Assembly (NCBI GenBank): GCA_022560025.1
Contig: JAFISE010000008.1
Location: 186,001-250,000 of the forward strand
Direction: 5' to 3'
Source: Stagonosporopsis chrysanthemi
Taxonomy: Eukaryota > Ascomycota > Dothideomycetes > Pleosporales > Didymellaceae
Length of the DNA stretch: 64,000 nt
Part shown: positions 32,686-44,218 of the stretch, piece by piece
Position numbering within the stretch: position 1 is the first letter of the stretch
How the letters are laid out: the number at the start of each line of letters is the position of its first letter
The notes under the pieces: generated by a model
Told to the model about the DNA's origin: nothing
What the model saw: the letters and a program-made list of their open reading frames with translations, nothing else
Databases searched by the model: none
Made by a program: the position numbers and the translations under genes

Positions 32686-34924
32686 GGCGGGAACTTCTGG
32701 TTGGGGTTGTGGGCTGTTGAGGATGTGAAAAAGATGAGACTGGGTCTAATTGGACTGGGTTGTATGGTTGGTTGAACGGGGGTTTGGGGGCGTGCAAGTG
32801 CAGAGGCAAAGGGAGCCGTGAATGTGAGGTGGCGCTAGCGTGCCTAATGCAGGGCCGCTGACCTCATTGTGTTCCGCGGACACGGTACAGCTTCTCATCG
32901 AAGTTGGTGTCGCGTTGTTGCATTTTATAGACGTTCAGCATCGCGGTTGCCAGCTTGAATGTAATGCTGTTTGTGTATTCTGAGCTTGAAAGTCGATGAC
33001 GTCTATTTAGACGATATCGACTATAAAGACGATGCTGGCAGCGCACAATAGCAACAAGTAGCAGAACACTATGTTTGCTGGGAGATATGAGTACGTGCTA
33101 CATGGGAGTATGTCATATAACTTTTAGTAGTTCGTAGCGTGTTGGAGGGTTGTGCAGTCCGATCTTGACCTTGTGCACTGTGATGGCTGTGGTGGCCACC
33201 TTTGGTTATGTATCACATCATGATCTTTGGTGACTTCAGAATAGTTAATTGATATGAGTTTGAGCCATGGGAGCTGATTAACATAGAGTGATATTGCCAG
33301 CTCTAGTTTATCACGGTTATTTATACGATGACTCCTGTTGCAAGTCTCCCAACGGGTGAATGATGCTGTTGATGTACAGAACATATATCATGATCTTACC
33401 ACAATCTCAGGGATAGAACGTGCTCACCTTCTCCGTGGCTTACTCTGCGAGGAAGAGAAGGCATCCATTTACTGACGTCTAACGTTTGCCAGCAAAACGC
33501 CTTTCCGCTATGAGATGCGCCAGAATCGTTAATGGCAACTGCACGCTGGCAGTTCTGCAAATGAGAACGTACTTTGGCACCGATCATGCATACACTGCGC
33601 GCCTCATGATCAATTTCTACGATTGCAGAATTGGGCTAATGTCGAGAAGCAAAATCTATTTGTGTTATATGGCACGCCGACACATCCCATGCTGCGGTGC
33701 GGCGGAGGGCCAGTTCGGTCACGAAGTCAGTGTTGGCAATACTGGCTATGCTACTACGCCGCTCCGCAACTTAGCCGCTGGTAGCGAGGTGAGCAGGAGG
33801 TGGACAAGTGATCACAGTAAGCTACACGGTGAGCTATTTAGTTTCCTCTCGGAAAAAGGCCTCAACGGGGCAGTGCAACACCAACGCAGAGAGACACTCA
33901 CCGGTCAAGAACCGACACGAAGAGTACGATCTTGAGTTGCTTGGAATATGTACGAAGATACGTGGCAGACCTCAGGCAGATTGCAGTGCATTTGAGGTTG
34001 GTATGTACATCGGAAAGGAGGGTGGGAATAAGAACAAGGATCATGAACAGCACAGTTGTACAGCCTCGTATCCTAGTACATCAGGCGAGCCAGCAATCTT
34101 GCTCGGAGGATGAACTGAGCCGCTGCGCCGTTATTCCCACCGTGCTCAGGTCCCGCCATCTCCGTGGCCTCGAAACCATCGACCGTGAGACATTATTGCT
34201 TGCCCGAGGCCCTGAACGGACATGAGCCACGCTCAAGCTTCTTTGATGCTTCCAAGTTCGACACTACGCTACCGGTAAGGCTGAGCCGAATCAAACGAGA
34301 CCAGGGTGCGCTAAACCCGTGGCGCGTGATGTGCTCGGCGTGCCGAAAGCGCGAGCTCTTGACGTATTGACGTCGGAAATGCTGCGAACGTCCCTTAGGC
34401 GATATCTGTGTGGAGGATGCAAATCTCCTAGGCAGACTCACAACGAATTAACTACGTCACAAAGCGCACCAGTGCTCGCTCTTTGGGTTTAGAAATATTG
34501 AGGCACCCGTGTTAACCGACCTGTGGGCTGCTTGGAGCTGCGGATGGGTGGCCTTGGACTGCTATGCCGATCTCACGTGGCGCTCAGACCTGCTATCGGC
34601 GTTGACTCCATGAAGCATTCCGAGTTTGAGACGAGCGCCATCCAGCGAGACACGGCAGAGAGTTGATCGTGATGGATTCACAAGAATCGCGTTTCCACGA
34701 GGTACAATTTGATACCGAACACGACCAACGAGATGTGGTGCTGCTGCTGTTCCCATGGTGATTGCATTCAGATTCTTCATGTTGCTTTCCCAGCACAGCC
34801 TCCAAGAAGGTGGCCAAGGTCTTAGCGAGGCAGCATGCATGTGCAGGGGTCAGTGTTACTCAAGTTCCCCCGCAGCCACTCTGCTGTCCAAGCATCGTGT
34901 ATAAAGCAGCAACGACAACCCACC
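32686..34924. other. 2.2-kb gene-poor spacer
   Basis: No supported gene. The longest plus frame (33486-33935) does not begin with an ATG and shows no domain. The stretch 32900-33400 is AT-rich. The last part must hold the promoter of the SPFH gene. An in-frame upstream ATG at 34835 could add 30 residues to it. Confidence 0.4.
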
Positions 34925-36262
34925 ATGGGTCCACCCTACATGAACGATTCACACACGATTGCTGAGTCAACAACATCTTCATCGCGACCCATTTTAGACA
35001 ATCACAGCATCTATACAAACGCAACAGCAATGGAAGACAACGGCAAGGCTCCAATGCCCGTCAACGGCACTAACGGTAGCTCTGCTACTCGTCCGGAGCC
35101 CATCGTGAAGGTCCAACCTCCTCGTCGCGAGGATTTGCAGCCCAGCTATGCAAAGGTCATCGAGCCGGATGATGCTGATGCCGACAGCCACGGATGGTAT
35201 GGTGGAATGGTGAGTCGATCGCCTGACTGTTGCCTATCCATAACTTACACCATTCAGGTCAATACTTTTGGTGGAATCGTCGGTACCCTCGGTGCAATCC
35301 CCTGCTGCATCTGCTGCCCCAACCCATACCAGCCCGTAAACCAAGGCAACGTTGGTCTTGTCACCAAATTTGGTCGATTCGCTCGCGCCGTTGATCCCGG
35401 TCTTGTCTACATCAACCCTCTCTCCGAGAAGCTTGTCCAGGTCGATGTAAAGATACAGATCGTCGAGGTTCCCAAGCAGGTCTGCATGACCAAGGACAAC
35501 GTTTCTCTGCAGCTTACCTCAGTCATCTACTACCGCATCACCTCGCCCCACAAGGCCGCCTTCAGTATTGCCAACATCCGCCAAGCTCTCGTTGAACGTA
35601 CGCAGACAACCCTCCGCCACGTTGTTGGTGCCCGCGTACTCCAGGATGTTATCGAGCGCCGTGAGGAGATTGCGCAGTCGATCCGCGAGATTATCGAGGA
35701 AACCTCTGCCGGCTGGGGTGTTGAAGTTGAATCCATGCTCATCAAGGATTTGATTTTCAACCAGGATCTCCAAGATTCGCTCTCGATGGCTGCCCAGTCC
35801 AAGCGTACTGGTGAGGCCAAGGTTATTGCCGCCCGCGCCGAGGTCGAGGCTGCCAAACTTATGCGCCAGGTGAGTTTCAGAAGAGAAGTCCTCAGTGCTG
35901 TAGGCTTATACTAACATGTGCTAGGCCGCTGATATCCTTTCGTCCGCCCCCGCCATGCAGATCAGGTACCTTGAGGCCATGCAAGCAATGGCCAAGACTG
36001 CCAACTCAAAGGTAAGTTTTCGCTGTGCACCCAGGATAATGAGAGCGCCGCTAATTCGATTCAGGTCATATTCCTGCCCGCCCAGAACCTAACCGTTCAG
36101 AGCGCGCTCGCTCAAGCGGATGCCGCTGGTGAGGGTCCCAGCAACTACAACAACAACCCGGGCTCAAACATGGGCGTGCAAAGCTCCGCCGAGCAGGAGT
36201 ACGGACAGGGCAACCACGGCTTCCAGAGTGCGATCAACTCTAGGGTCATTGAAAACATGTAG
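34925..36262 (+). CDS. stomatin-like SPFH/band 7 protein
   Basis: Four exons (34925-35209, 35258-35869, 35925-36011, 36065-36262) encode 393 residues. The chosen ATG has a near-ideal context (CCACCATGG). About 95 polar residues precede the family region. The cysteine-rich hydrophobic hairpin GTLGAIPCCICCPNPY (about 103-118) resembles the membrane-dipping, palmitoylated loop of stomatins. The SPFH domain follows: NVGLVTKFGRFARAVDPGL, QLTSVIYYRI, RHVVGARVLQDVIERREEI and EVESMLIKDL. Then a coiled-coil AKVIAARAEVEAAKLMRQAA and an oligomerisation tail (RYLEAMQAMAKTANSKVIFL). It should form a membrane scaffold at the cytosolic face. The first intron is 48 bp, in frame and free of stops, so retention would insert 16 residues before the hairpin. 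Confidence 0.93.
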
Positions 36263-36812
36263 AAACGTGGCATTCACCAGATCTGATGGGGAATGAGGCA
36301 TGACGGAGGATGATATTTAAAGGTTGCTTTTTTGCTTTCAGGACTGTTCGATACCAGGATGGATGGCTTTTCTTGATACCCGACAACATTGGATGGTCAC
36401 TCGCTAGATGTATGGTTCTAATGATAATGATCTCATAGTCTTTCATGTTTCCTGTTAGTTGTCGCTCCGCGGATGCAGTTCCAGCATCAGCACACCATGC
36501 AGCAGCCAAAAACTACATGTTTCGCGACCACGGCCAACCTGACTTCAGTCCTATAGTTGAGCGGAGCTCATGCCCGCTCTCTTCTTGCTACGTTGAGATT
36601 CTACTCGACTCGACCATGTGGGATATGTTTTCAATGATCCTCTTGTATTCGTCCTCGTGCTGCCCACACTACGCGAGTGCACCTCGTCTGTCAAGAATCG
36701 CCCCGTCGAGGAGAGTGTGATGCCCACATAAACAAATACCGGTCTGAAGCCGCTATCAAATACCCTCACACGTCCCCAACAGACCAGATCCTGCAACAGG
36801 AGGGCTGAGGCA
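36263..36812. other. intergenic between convergent genes, nothing seen
   Basis: The 3' flanks of the SPFH gene and the BTB gene. Only short frames on both strands. Confidence 0.5.
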
Positions 36813-37675
36813 TCACATAACGTCAGTAAGTAGATACTCATGATACGCCTTCAACACAGCCTGACTGTTCGAGTACTCCTCCCAAGCAGTTGGGCCCAGC
36901 ATAATTGACGACATTCTGCCATGGAGCTGAAACATCACGGCTTTGCGAAGGCCGCAGTCCTTCTGAGGGCATCTTTCGTCGTAGATGCGGCTCGCGATAT
37001 TGACGATAATCAGAACTTCATGCACGAATGGCAAGCGGTCTATCATAGCGTTGGCAGCCTTCGTCTTGATCTTCTCGAGGTGGTACTGTAGTTTTCATCA
37101 GTCTTGCTTTGGACTGTATCATCGTAGGAGTCGTACCTTGTCGGCTGCAATGAACAACTCGATGAGGTTGCTCAGTACAAGAGCTCTGCCTTTCTCTGAT
37201 TGTAGAAACAAGCCAGCGAAGACGGATCCGCTCGTGGAGCTGTTGACTCCATATATCTCGTCGAGCAAGATGTCAATGATGTGCCCGGGCTCTGGGAGCG
37301 CGACCGAGCGGTCTTGAGTTTCCTTGATCAAATGATCAATGGTGCAGCCCTGATATTTGGAGAAGAAACACTTACTACGAAAGCGCCATTGCATAGGGCC
37401 TCGAAATAATCCGACTCTTTGCATAACCTTTCAGCTATCGTTAGACTTGTGACTAACTGGGTGGTGATATACTCACTTGACACGATGCACCGCGAAAGAC
37501 CTACCACCTGCGATAATGGTAAAGTCAGAGTATTTGCCAGTCTTACGTAGGCTGTAAGTGTCAATACAGTGTCTGTGCCTTCATCGTTCGTAACGTACCT
37601 TGTCCATTCAGATGAGGGCGCGTATGCGTCAATCGAACGCTGGACAACGCGGCCGCCTATGTTTTCATCCAGCAT
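36813..37675 (-). CDS. BTB/POZ-domain protein
   Basis: Five exons (37675-37599, 37551-37477, 37427-37376, 37322-37137, 37085-36813) encode about 220 residues; the introns are 47-53 bp. Splicing reconstructs the BTB signature step by step: RKTGKYSDFTIIAGGRSFAV, then HRVKLCKESDYFEALCNGAF, ETQDRSVALPEPGHIIDIL, LDEIYGV and LIELFIAADKYHLEKIKTKA. No further domain follows; the C-terminal 90 residues are helical. The start at MLDENIGG is the first ATG in frame. An upstream frame (37657-38073) overlaps this start by 19 bp and may be a 5' part of the same gene through an intron with a weak GTCCGT donor. Confidence 0.8.
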
Positions 37676-38073
37676 GTTGAAACTCTTCGCTGTAAACTTG
37701 TCGATGCGGTTATGCTCGTAAGCATAAAAAGAGATGTTTTGAACGGACAGGCGTTCAAAAAATCATGGGCTTTATCTTGTAATTGAAATACGAGGTCGAT
37801 CTGGAAGCGTTCGTAGAGAAGGGTGACCTTCTTGCTTCTTTTATGCCAGCATGCGGCAAGAGCATCTTTGGCTGCAAAGAAGACAGGCTCATGGGTGTCT
37901 GGGGACATCTCGATCGTGGCGGTCCATTCCAAATCGCAGTTGACAATCCCGAATTCTTGTGACGCCCGATCGGCGAATCGATATACAGGATGATCGAACG
38001 TCAGGGTTTTGCTGTTGGCGTAAGATTCGAATTGCCAGGACTCGGAGTGGATATCAATGTAGCCATCGGCCAT
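37657..38073 (-). CDS. hypothetical 138-residue protein or 5' exon of the adjacent BTB gene
   Basis: An open frame starting at ATG 38073 (MADGYIDIHSESWQFESY) with an acidic, aromatic composition typical of a folded protein (for example DLEWTATIEMSPDTHEPV and FFAAKDALAACWHKRSKK). It ends 19 bp inside the BTB gene model, which is unusual for two separate genes on one strand. Joining AACGCCT at about 37750 to the TTTACAG acceptor just upstream of 37675 would make one protein of about 340 residues. No family is recognised. Confidence 0.4.
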   Translation of the reverse strand: MADGYIDIHSESWQFESYANSKTLTFDHPVYRFADRASQEFGIVNCDLEWTATIEMSPDTHEPVFFAAKDALAACWHKRSKKVTLLYERFQIDLVFQLQDKAHDFLNACPFKTSLFMLTSITASTSLQRRVSTCWMKT

Positions 38074-40327
38074 GGTCGCGTCAGAGACGGCGTCAGTCTC
38101 GGTCTGGCTTGGTAGGCTGATTGTAACAACAAGCAGGAGAGGAGAAGATAGTGTAGAGTTGGACGCCCGAGCTGTGGTAGGCACGCTGCACCTCACCGTT
38201 AACTATCATCGTTGCGATGGCTCACGGTGATGTTGGCTCTGAAGGTGAGGAAGGGTTGTTAACGGTGTATCGGCTTGTACACAGTGCACCGTACCGTGCT
38301 CGGTTTATTATGCTGCCACTGAATACTTTATCTCGTCTGGTCGACGTTCCTTTTTTGAAGGCTAAAGGATCCGTAAGGCCCCTCAGCAAGGCCGTAAACA
38401 TCACCCAGCTCTGAAGTCGTCCGCAGTCGTTGATCAAATCGACATGTCGGGCCCTTCAGCCTTGCTAGACACTCCTCAGCAGATGTCGACGTAGCTGCGC
38501 TTTCGTGTGTGATGAGTGCGCCTACGACATTGCGTTCTGAAGACAAGAACGCTTCCAGAAGCCTTGTAGTCCTTCCATCCTATTATGCTGGCCAGCGAGA
38601 AGCGTCAAACCTTGGGCATGTCGGCCGTCGCGCTGTCAACATCTCAGACAAGTTAAGGTTGGCAGGCGTCCGAAATGGCCACTGGCCGAGACAGGCAGCC
38701 AATAGGAGAACGTTATAGCGACCCTGCTAAGTTTAGATGTGACATGCTTATCCCCAATCGATCACCACGTCGGTTGGCCCCTGGAACTATGTACACCCCT
38801 GCAGACAACGAGGTTTCATGCCTTGACGTCCAGAGCTGGCCCAGAAAGAGTGTTGTCGAGAATCGAACGGACAGCTGGGAGTCGGTGTTGAACGCGCTCT
38901 GATCAGAGGGCGTACAGTACATAGTATGTAGAAGCGAGATGTGAGTGGAGAGGGTGTGGGGCGTCGCCTGCAAGGGCGAGACACATAAGACAAGGTCGCT
39001 CTTACCCGGCACCTACCAGACAGTTGCAAAACGCCGTCGCAAAGTTTGTGATGACGCTCGTGCAAGTCTCAACAGAGCGGCCGCCGTGTGCCTCGTGCGA
39101 GTGCGCGACAGTAGTAGGCTCGGTAACCTTGCTCTTTTTCCCGTGCTATTGGTTGGTGCCACTGATGCGGCGGCTAGCACTAGCAGCGGTCGGGAAGGCA
39201 GCTCGCGCGGCGGCAGCCTCCAGACAGAGGTGCTGCTTGGGCGGGCTGCTATAACTGCCAGCTGCCAGCTGCCAGCTGCAGCTTGTTTCCAGTCTGATCG
39301 CGCTCTCATCATTGCTTGTGGTGTCGTGCTCATCGAGTGAATAGCGTTCCTGCGTGTGCTGCCCGCCCTTGAGCTGCAGAAGACCTACCCCACCATCACA
39401 GCACCACCACCACCATTGCAGCGTCCTCTGCTGTCCTCTGCGGTCGTGTCCATTGCACCACATTCAAGATCGAGAACAGACCTCCCCCGTGTGCGCTGTC
39501 AAGCTGCTGTGCATTGCTGTGCGTTGCCACGTTTTCTTCCCACGCTTCTTCGCCGCATCTCTGCTTGTGTGGACGCGCTGACTTAGCGATCAAGCACCCG
39601 CAGACCCCTGTAGACCCTGCCCCTCCCTCAGCGAGCGCCCTATCCACCTCTCTCGCCCGCGCTCTCTCGTCACCGCTTCGACACTCCTCTTCACCTCCCA
39701 GACTCAGACGCCGTCGAAGTTGATAGCCGCCGAACAAAGGCTAGCCACTCCGTCGACAGCGTTCGGCAGCCATTAGCGCACCCCTCAGTCAGTCGACGCG
39801 CCACTTTACGAGTGCGCCCTGCAGTGTGTTGGACATTGCCTAGAAAAGCTCCGCCTCCGCGCTCACTTTCTCTGCATTTCTCTGCGTGCAGCATAGCACT
39901 GTCGATTGAGAGGTACGTACATGTCTCTTCCTTGGCTCCACGGTGGCTGTGCAGTGACTAGTCTGCGCTCTTCATCCCAGGCATGCTCCTTGTCGACTCG
40001 GGAGCCTCGTTTGGTCCCGCGTCTCAAAGGAGCACGTGGGGCTGAGCTCACCGTCATGACACTGCACCGTTTCACCATGAGCTGCCCCGGGCCGGGTGGG
40101 TACGCTCCAAGTCACAACCTGTGTCTTGCAGACGGTGGCCACCGTACTTCCTTCCTTGTTCTTGTACTGACAAATTGTTGTCGCAGATTGCACGACGCCT
40201 CTTTGCTGTCACATCTGCTTTCCACTGTCAACCGACAACCCCCACTATTCGCTGCACATAGCAATTGAGTAGCAAGCCCGTTCGACCGACCAAGTGCTTC
40301 CAACAACCGCCCACATACACCACCAAG
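38074..40327. other. 2.25-kb spacer and long pyrimidine-rich leader of the MAP kinase
   Basis: No supported gene. From about 39350 the plus strand becomes C- and T-rich (CACCACCACC runs at about 39404, long CT tracts at 39600-39710), as in long 5' leaders of fungal regulatory genes. A possible leader intron runs from GTACGT near 39913 to the CGCAG near 40186. A 7-bp tandem repeat lies at 39255-39281. Confidence 0.4.
39255..39281. repeat. CTGCCAG tandem repeat
   Basis: Three head-to-tail CTGCCAG units (39255-39275) followed by CTGCAG (39276-39281). The array creates overlapping CAGCTG palindromes, which are E-box-like. Confidence 0.7.
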
Positions 40328-41588
40328 ATGCCGCCGGCAGGGAGCGGTAGCTCCAGAAAGATCTCATTCAATGTGTCTGAGCAATACGACATCCAGGATG
40401 TTGTAGGAGAGGGCGCATACGGTGTCGTCTGGTGCGTGGACCTGCGACTGATTACAATCTGACGAAAACTGACAATCTGACAGCTCCGCGCTGCACAAGC
40501 CCTCCGGCCAGAAGGTAGCCATCAAGAAGATCACCCCGTTCGATCACTCCATGTTTTGTCTGAGGACATTGCGAGAGATGAAGCTGTTGCGTTATTTCAA
40601 CCACGAGAACATCATCTCGATCCTCGACATCCAGAAGCCCCGCAACTACGAGACATTCACCGAAGTCTACCTCATTCAGGTGCGCGATCAAACATACACA
40701 CAAGGCGGGAAACAGACTGACAGGTCTTTAGGAACTCATGGAGACCGACATGCACCGTGTTATCCGCACACAAGAGCTCTCAGACGACCACTGCCAATAC
40801 TTCATTTACCAGACCCTTCGCGCTCTGAAGGCTATGCACTCGGCGAACGTCCTCCACCGCGATCTGAAGCCCTCGAACTTGCTTCTCAACGCCAACTGTG
40901 ATCTCAAGGTCTGCGACTTCGGTCTTGCACGATCCGCCGCTTCCACCGAGGACAACTCTGGCTTCATGACAGAATACGTTGCCACACGTTGGTACCGCGC
41001 GCCTGAGATTATGCTCACCTTCAAGGAGTACACGAAGGCTATCGACGTGTGGAGTGTTGGTTGTATCTTGGCTGAGATGCTGAGTGGAAAGCCATTGTTC
41101 CCCGGAAAGGATTGTAAGTTCCAGCGAGCTCCAACCTCGAGGGTCGCGGCTAACATGATACAGATCACCACCAGCTTACATTGATTCTCGATGTCCTCGG
41201 CACGCCTACCATGGAAGACTACTATGGCATTAAGTCCCGCCGCGCTCGTGAATACATTCGTTCGCTGCCTTTTAAGAAGAAGATCCCATGGAAGGCGATG
41301 TTCCCTAAGACAAACGACCTTGCGCTTGACCTTCTGGAGCGATTGCTTGCATTCAATCCAGTCAAGCGTATCACAGTCGAGGAGGCCTTGAAGCACCCAT
41401 ACCTCGAGCCGTACCACGACCCCGATGACGAGCCGACCGCCGACCCGATTCCCGAGGAGTTCTTCGACTTTGACAAGAACAAGGATAACTTGACTAAGGA
41501 GCAGCTGAAGCGTATGTGATCCGTGACTTGTTCTTACATTCTTCGCTAACGGCACGCAGTCCTCATCTTCCAGGAGATCATGCGATAA
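40328..41588 (+). CDS. Fus3/Kss1-type MAP kinase (PMK1/CHK1 class)
   Basis: Five exons (40328-40431, 40484-40679, 40732-41113, 41164-41511, 41560-41588) encode 352 residues. The motifs are those of the ERK1-like fungal MAPK: glycine loop VGEGAYGVVCSA, VAIKKI (ATP-binding Lys), VLHRDLKPSNLL, DFGLAR, the activation loop TEY with Thr and Tyr at about 180 and 182, VATRWYRAPE, and the docking region ending LKLLIFQEIMR. The last exon is only 29 nt. Length and sequence match the class represented by Magnaporthe Pmk1 and Cochliobolus Chk1. In plant-associated fungi that kinase is required for infection structures, and in fungi generally for mating and filamentous growth. It acts below a Ste11/Ste7-type cascade in cytosol and nucleus. 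Confidence 0.97.
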
Positions 41589-41987
41589 GCGCATCTCAGT
41601 AATTTACATGTGCGGCATTTACAACGAGACCAATCACGATACCTACCCGGAATCTGGGAGCATCTCCCCTCGTACCGTTACGATCGACTGAGCGCCTAGC
41701 TGGTCTGAGCTCATTTTAGATACATCATTTCGGAGCAAGCCATTTTGCGCAGAGACGACATATTGCATTGACGAATCGGGTTGTTTGACGGTAGCAAGAA
41801 CGAATAAGATCACGAAGCCGTGGATTTCACGGTCAAAATTCTGAAATTGGAACCAGTGCACAAGCCACATGAGATTCCTTTCTGACTCTATTTTGCAAAG
41901 CACACTTGGCATTTGAGATGCATGTCTGACCAGACTGACTTCACAGCTAGGTGCATTTGATGCGAATTCGTGACGATCGCCTGCCCG
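41589..41987. other. intergenic between convergent genes, nothing seen
   Basis: The 3' flanks of the MAP kinase and the minus-strand membrane protein gene. One 89-codon minus frame has no supporting feature. Confidence 0.5.
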
Positions 41988-42821
41988 TTATCGCACATGA
42001 GCGGGCATGCCACACTCACAAACATGTTGATCGTCGTAGGGGCCGACCTGGAGAGCAGCCTCAGGCTCAAGAATAGTAGCCAGCGTTGAGAAACGTCGAC
42101 AGATGCGCGTAGTACAACCACCATGTGAGGCTACCTCGCTCCACCGCCCGCTCTCGCATTGTGCCAGCGACAACGAACCTCGATGGGTCGGGATGTAGGA
42201 ATCGATGGAATGGATACTATTCTGGCGTCTGTGGTATGACGCTCGTCGCGGTGGCAAAGGATTCGAGTATCCTTCCCATGGAAGCGCAGCTTGAGATAAA
42301 GGCGAGTGTGGTCTTGTACGGTTTGTCGATCTCCAGTGACCCCCAGATGTCTGGGATTGGCGTGCTGGCGGCTCGTGATAACCTTGTCTACGTGGAGGAA
42401 GTGATCGCGAAGTTAAGGTCGAAGAAAATCGTTGTTGTTTCTCATCCTTCTCGCCGTGTCCTAGCAACGTGCCCATATGGGAGTCGGCTCGCTCTCTAGG
42501 AGGCACGACAAACAGCAGCTTGTCCATCGAATATCGTGATTGCCGCCTAGTAGGACTTCCGCGGCGCGTATGAGCAGTGTCTGCTTGTCCTAGTGGTTGC
42601 TGCTCAAGATCTCTTGCTTTCCGCCTTTGGATCCTCGCACTATAAAACGAGCCCAGCTCACCAAGGACCAGGAGAAGGATAATGACCACTGTAACGACCG
42701 AGCCTCGATCAGCGCCATGGCCGAGATGTTCGGCTCGCGAAGATACTTCGTCAGCAGCATCTGCTGTAAAGGTGTGGCGGCCATGCTTCAGACGCAGAGT
42801 ATCGATGGGAAGGAGATACAT
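41988..42821 (-). CDS. single-pass membrane protein with long basic disordered tail, hypothetical
   Basis: An uninterrupted ATG-started frame of 277 residues, long enough to be unlikely by chance. Residues about 41-62 form one hydrophobic segment (VVTVVIILLLVLGELGSFY) followed by basic residues (RIQRRKARD), so the tail should be cytosolic. The tail is rich in Arg, Ser, Pro and Gln, lacks predicted order, and carries phosphorylation-like basic/Ser patches (RRQSRYSMD, RRASYHRRQNSIHS). No family is recognised. The last 45 residues look different in composition and may follow an unrecognised intron near GAGGTAGCC (about 42130). Confidence 0.55.
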   Translation of the reverse strand: MYLLPIDTLRLKHGRHTFTADAADEVSSRAEHLGHGADRGSVVTVVIILLLVLGELGSFYSARIQRRKARDLEQQPLGQADTAHTRRGSPTRRQSRYSMDKLLFVVPPRERADSHMGTLLGHGEKDEKQQRFSSTLTSRSLPPRRQGYHEPPARQSQTSGGHWRSTNRTRPHSPLSQAALPWEGYSNPLPPRRASYHRRQNSIHSIDSYIPTHRGSLSLAQCESGRWSEVASHGGCTTRICRRFSTLATILEPEAALQVGPYDDQHVCECGMPAHVR

Positions 42822-43240
42822 GGTGATTATGCACTGCGTTGACAGAACACGATAAAATGTTCGTTATTCGAGATCGATACATATGTTGACCCCGCAGTAT
42901 GCTCATAGGGACCTTGATCTCATGTTGCATATGCGATCATGACTAGCCCTTAGCGGTTCCAGTGTTCAGAGCTCAGAAATGCAAGAGGTTCATCGATGTT
43001 GGTCTGGACTGTAGCACGCGTTACAAAACGAGCCTGAGCAATTCCATTGAGAGGATCTGTTCCAAGTGCCGCCAAATGCCCGTTCGCGTCTATTTTCTGA
43101 AGCCGTGTCGTGTTGTTACAAAAGTAATGTCCGCGCAGCCGCTATGCAAAGCATAACCCCAATCTCTCAATTTATACACATAATCATACAACCACTGTAC
43201 AGCTCCCATTCTTGCTTTATACATCACGCCTCCCGCCGAC
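42822..43240. other. intergenic, nothing seen
   Basis: This spacer holds the promoter side of the membrane protein gene and the 3' flank of the sulfhydryl oxidase. No supported frame. Confidence 0.5.
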
Positions 43241-43879
43241 TCAGGGATCACACCTCCCATCTTTCCACCCCGTCCTCCACCTCTCCTCCCATTTATTACA
43301 ATCGAACTCCTTCTTCCCCAACTTGACATTCACCGCATTATGCGCCTCGCACATCCACGTCCCAAACTCGCTCCTGCTACTGACCCGCGGCGTATTGACC
43401 TCCATCCACTCCTGGAAGTCCTCAGCGCACACCCAGCATGGGTACAACTTGCCGAACGTGCGCAGGAACGCCGATGTCTCTGTCTGCAGCGCCCGCGGCG
43501 GGTTCTCGGGGTACGTGGCGGTGATGGAGTGGAGAAGGGTCCAGGACGAGCGACCGAGTTGCGCGACGTTCGGAGGGCAGTCGGTGGGTTGTGGGGGTGG
43601 GAGTGCGGCGCGCTTCTTCTTGCCGCCTAGGGCGAAGAGGGCGCTCATGTCGTTACAGGTGCGGCATCTGAGAAGCACTGTGTTAGTAGTGCTTCCTATA
43701 GTTTGTCTGTTGCAGGTGCCGCGAGTACAGGGTTTCGTCCGGCGCACGCATTGAGAGACTCACGGCTTGCCATCTGCGTCGTAAACGATGCCATTTACTA
43801 TCTTCCTACCTCCAGGCAATGCTTTTTCTTCATCCTTCTTCTCCATCTTTCCCGCCGCCTCTGTCGGTAACGACGACAT
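43241..43879 (-). CDS. ERV1: FAD-linked sulfhydryl oxidase, ERV1/ALR family
   Basis: Two exons (43879-43764 and 43667-43241) encode 180 residues, close to yeast Erv1. The 96-bp intron falls between a polar N-terminal segment and the flavin domain. The N-terminal shuttle-type cysteines appear at the junction (GKPCRTCNDM). The core has QLGRSSWTLLHSITATYP, the active-site CxxC in KLYPCWVCAEDFQ, the FAD-binding WMCEAHNAVNVKLGK, and the structural FDCNKWEERWRTGW. Erv1 reoxidises Mia40 in the mitochondrial intermembrane space and passes electrons to cytochrome c. The N-terminal shuttle cysteines and SSWTLLHS favour Erv1 over the ER form Erv2, and no ER signal peptide is present. Confidence 0.92.
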
Positions 43880-44218
43880 CTTGCGTGTGGTAGTGACTGT
43901 GCTGTGTGTGCAGTTGTGATTTCAAAGCATGGTGAACTTTAATGATCGGCGCTGCAGCCTTGCCTCGGGCTCGCGCGTGCAGGGGTGGCCCTGTTTGGGT
44001 GACGTGCAGGCGGACAAGCGAGGTCGGAACCTGTCTTGGCTGCAATACGATGAACCTTTCGTGTCTTTGAATTGTTAAAGGGTACTTTCGAGTGATTGCT
44101 AGTTTTTACCATAAATTCGAGGCTTCTCTATCCCGCCGTGTTTTTTTGACCTCATAATCGTTCTCTATAGTGGTCCACTGCTGTTTTCTAACAACGACTT
44201 CATTCTCATCTCTCAAAC
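43880..44218. promoter_or_regulatory. divergent promoter of ERV1 and the PQ-loop gene
   Basis: A 339-bp spacer between divergent start codons. I see no TATA box or clear motif. A T-run at about 44143-44149 and CT-rich sequence precede the PQ-loop start. Confidence 0.4.

Noticed and set aside
33486..33935. 149-codon plus frame in the 2.2-kb spacer
   Set aside because: It begins with TTG and has no recognisable motif or splice partner.
40806..41594. 262-codon minus frame
   Set aside because: Antisense shadow of the MAP kinase exons.
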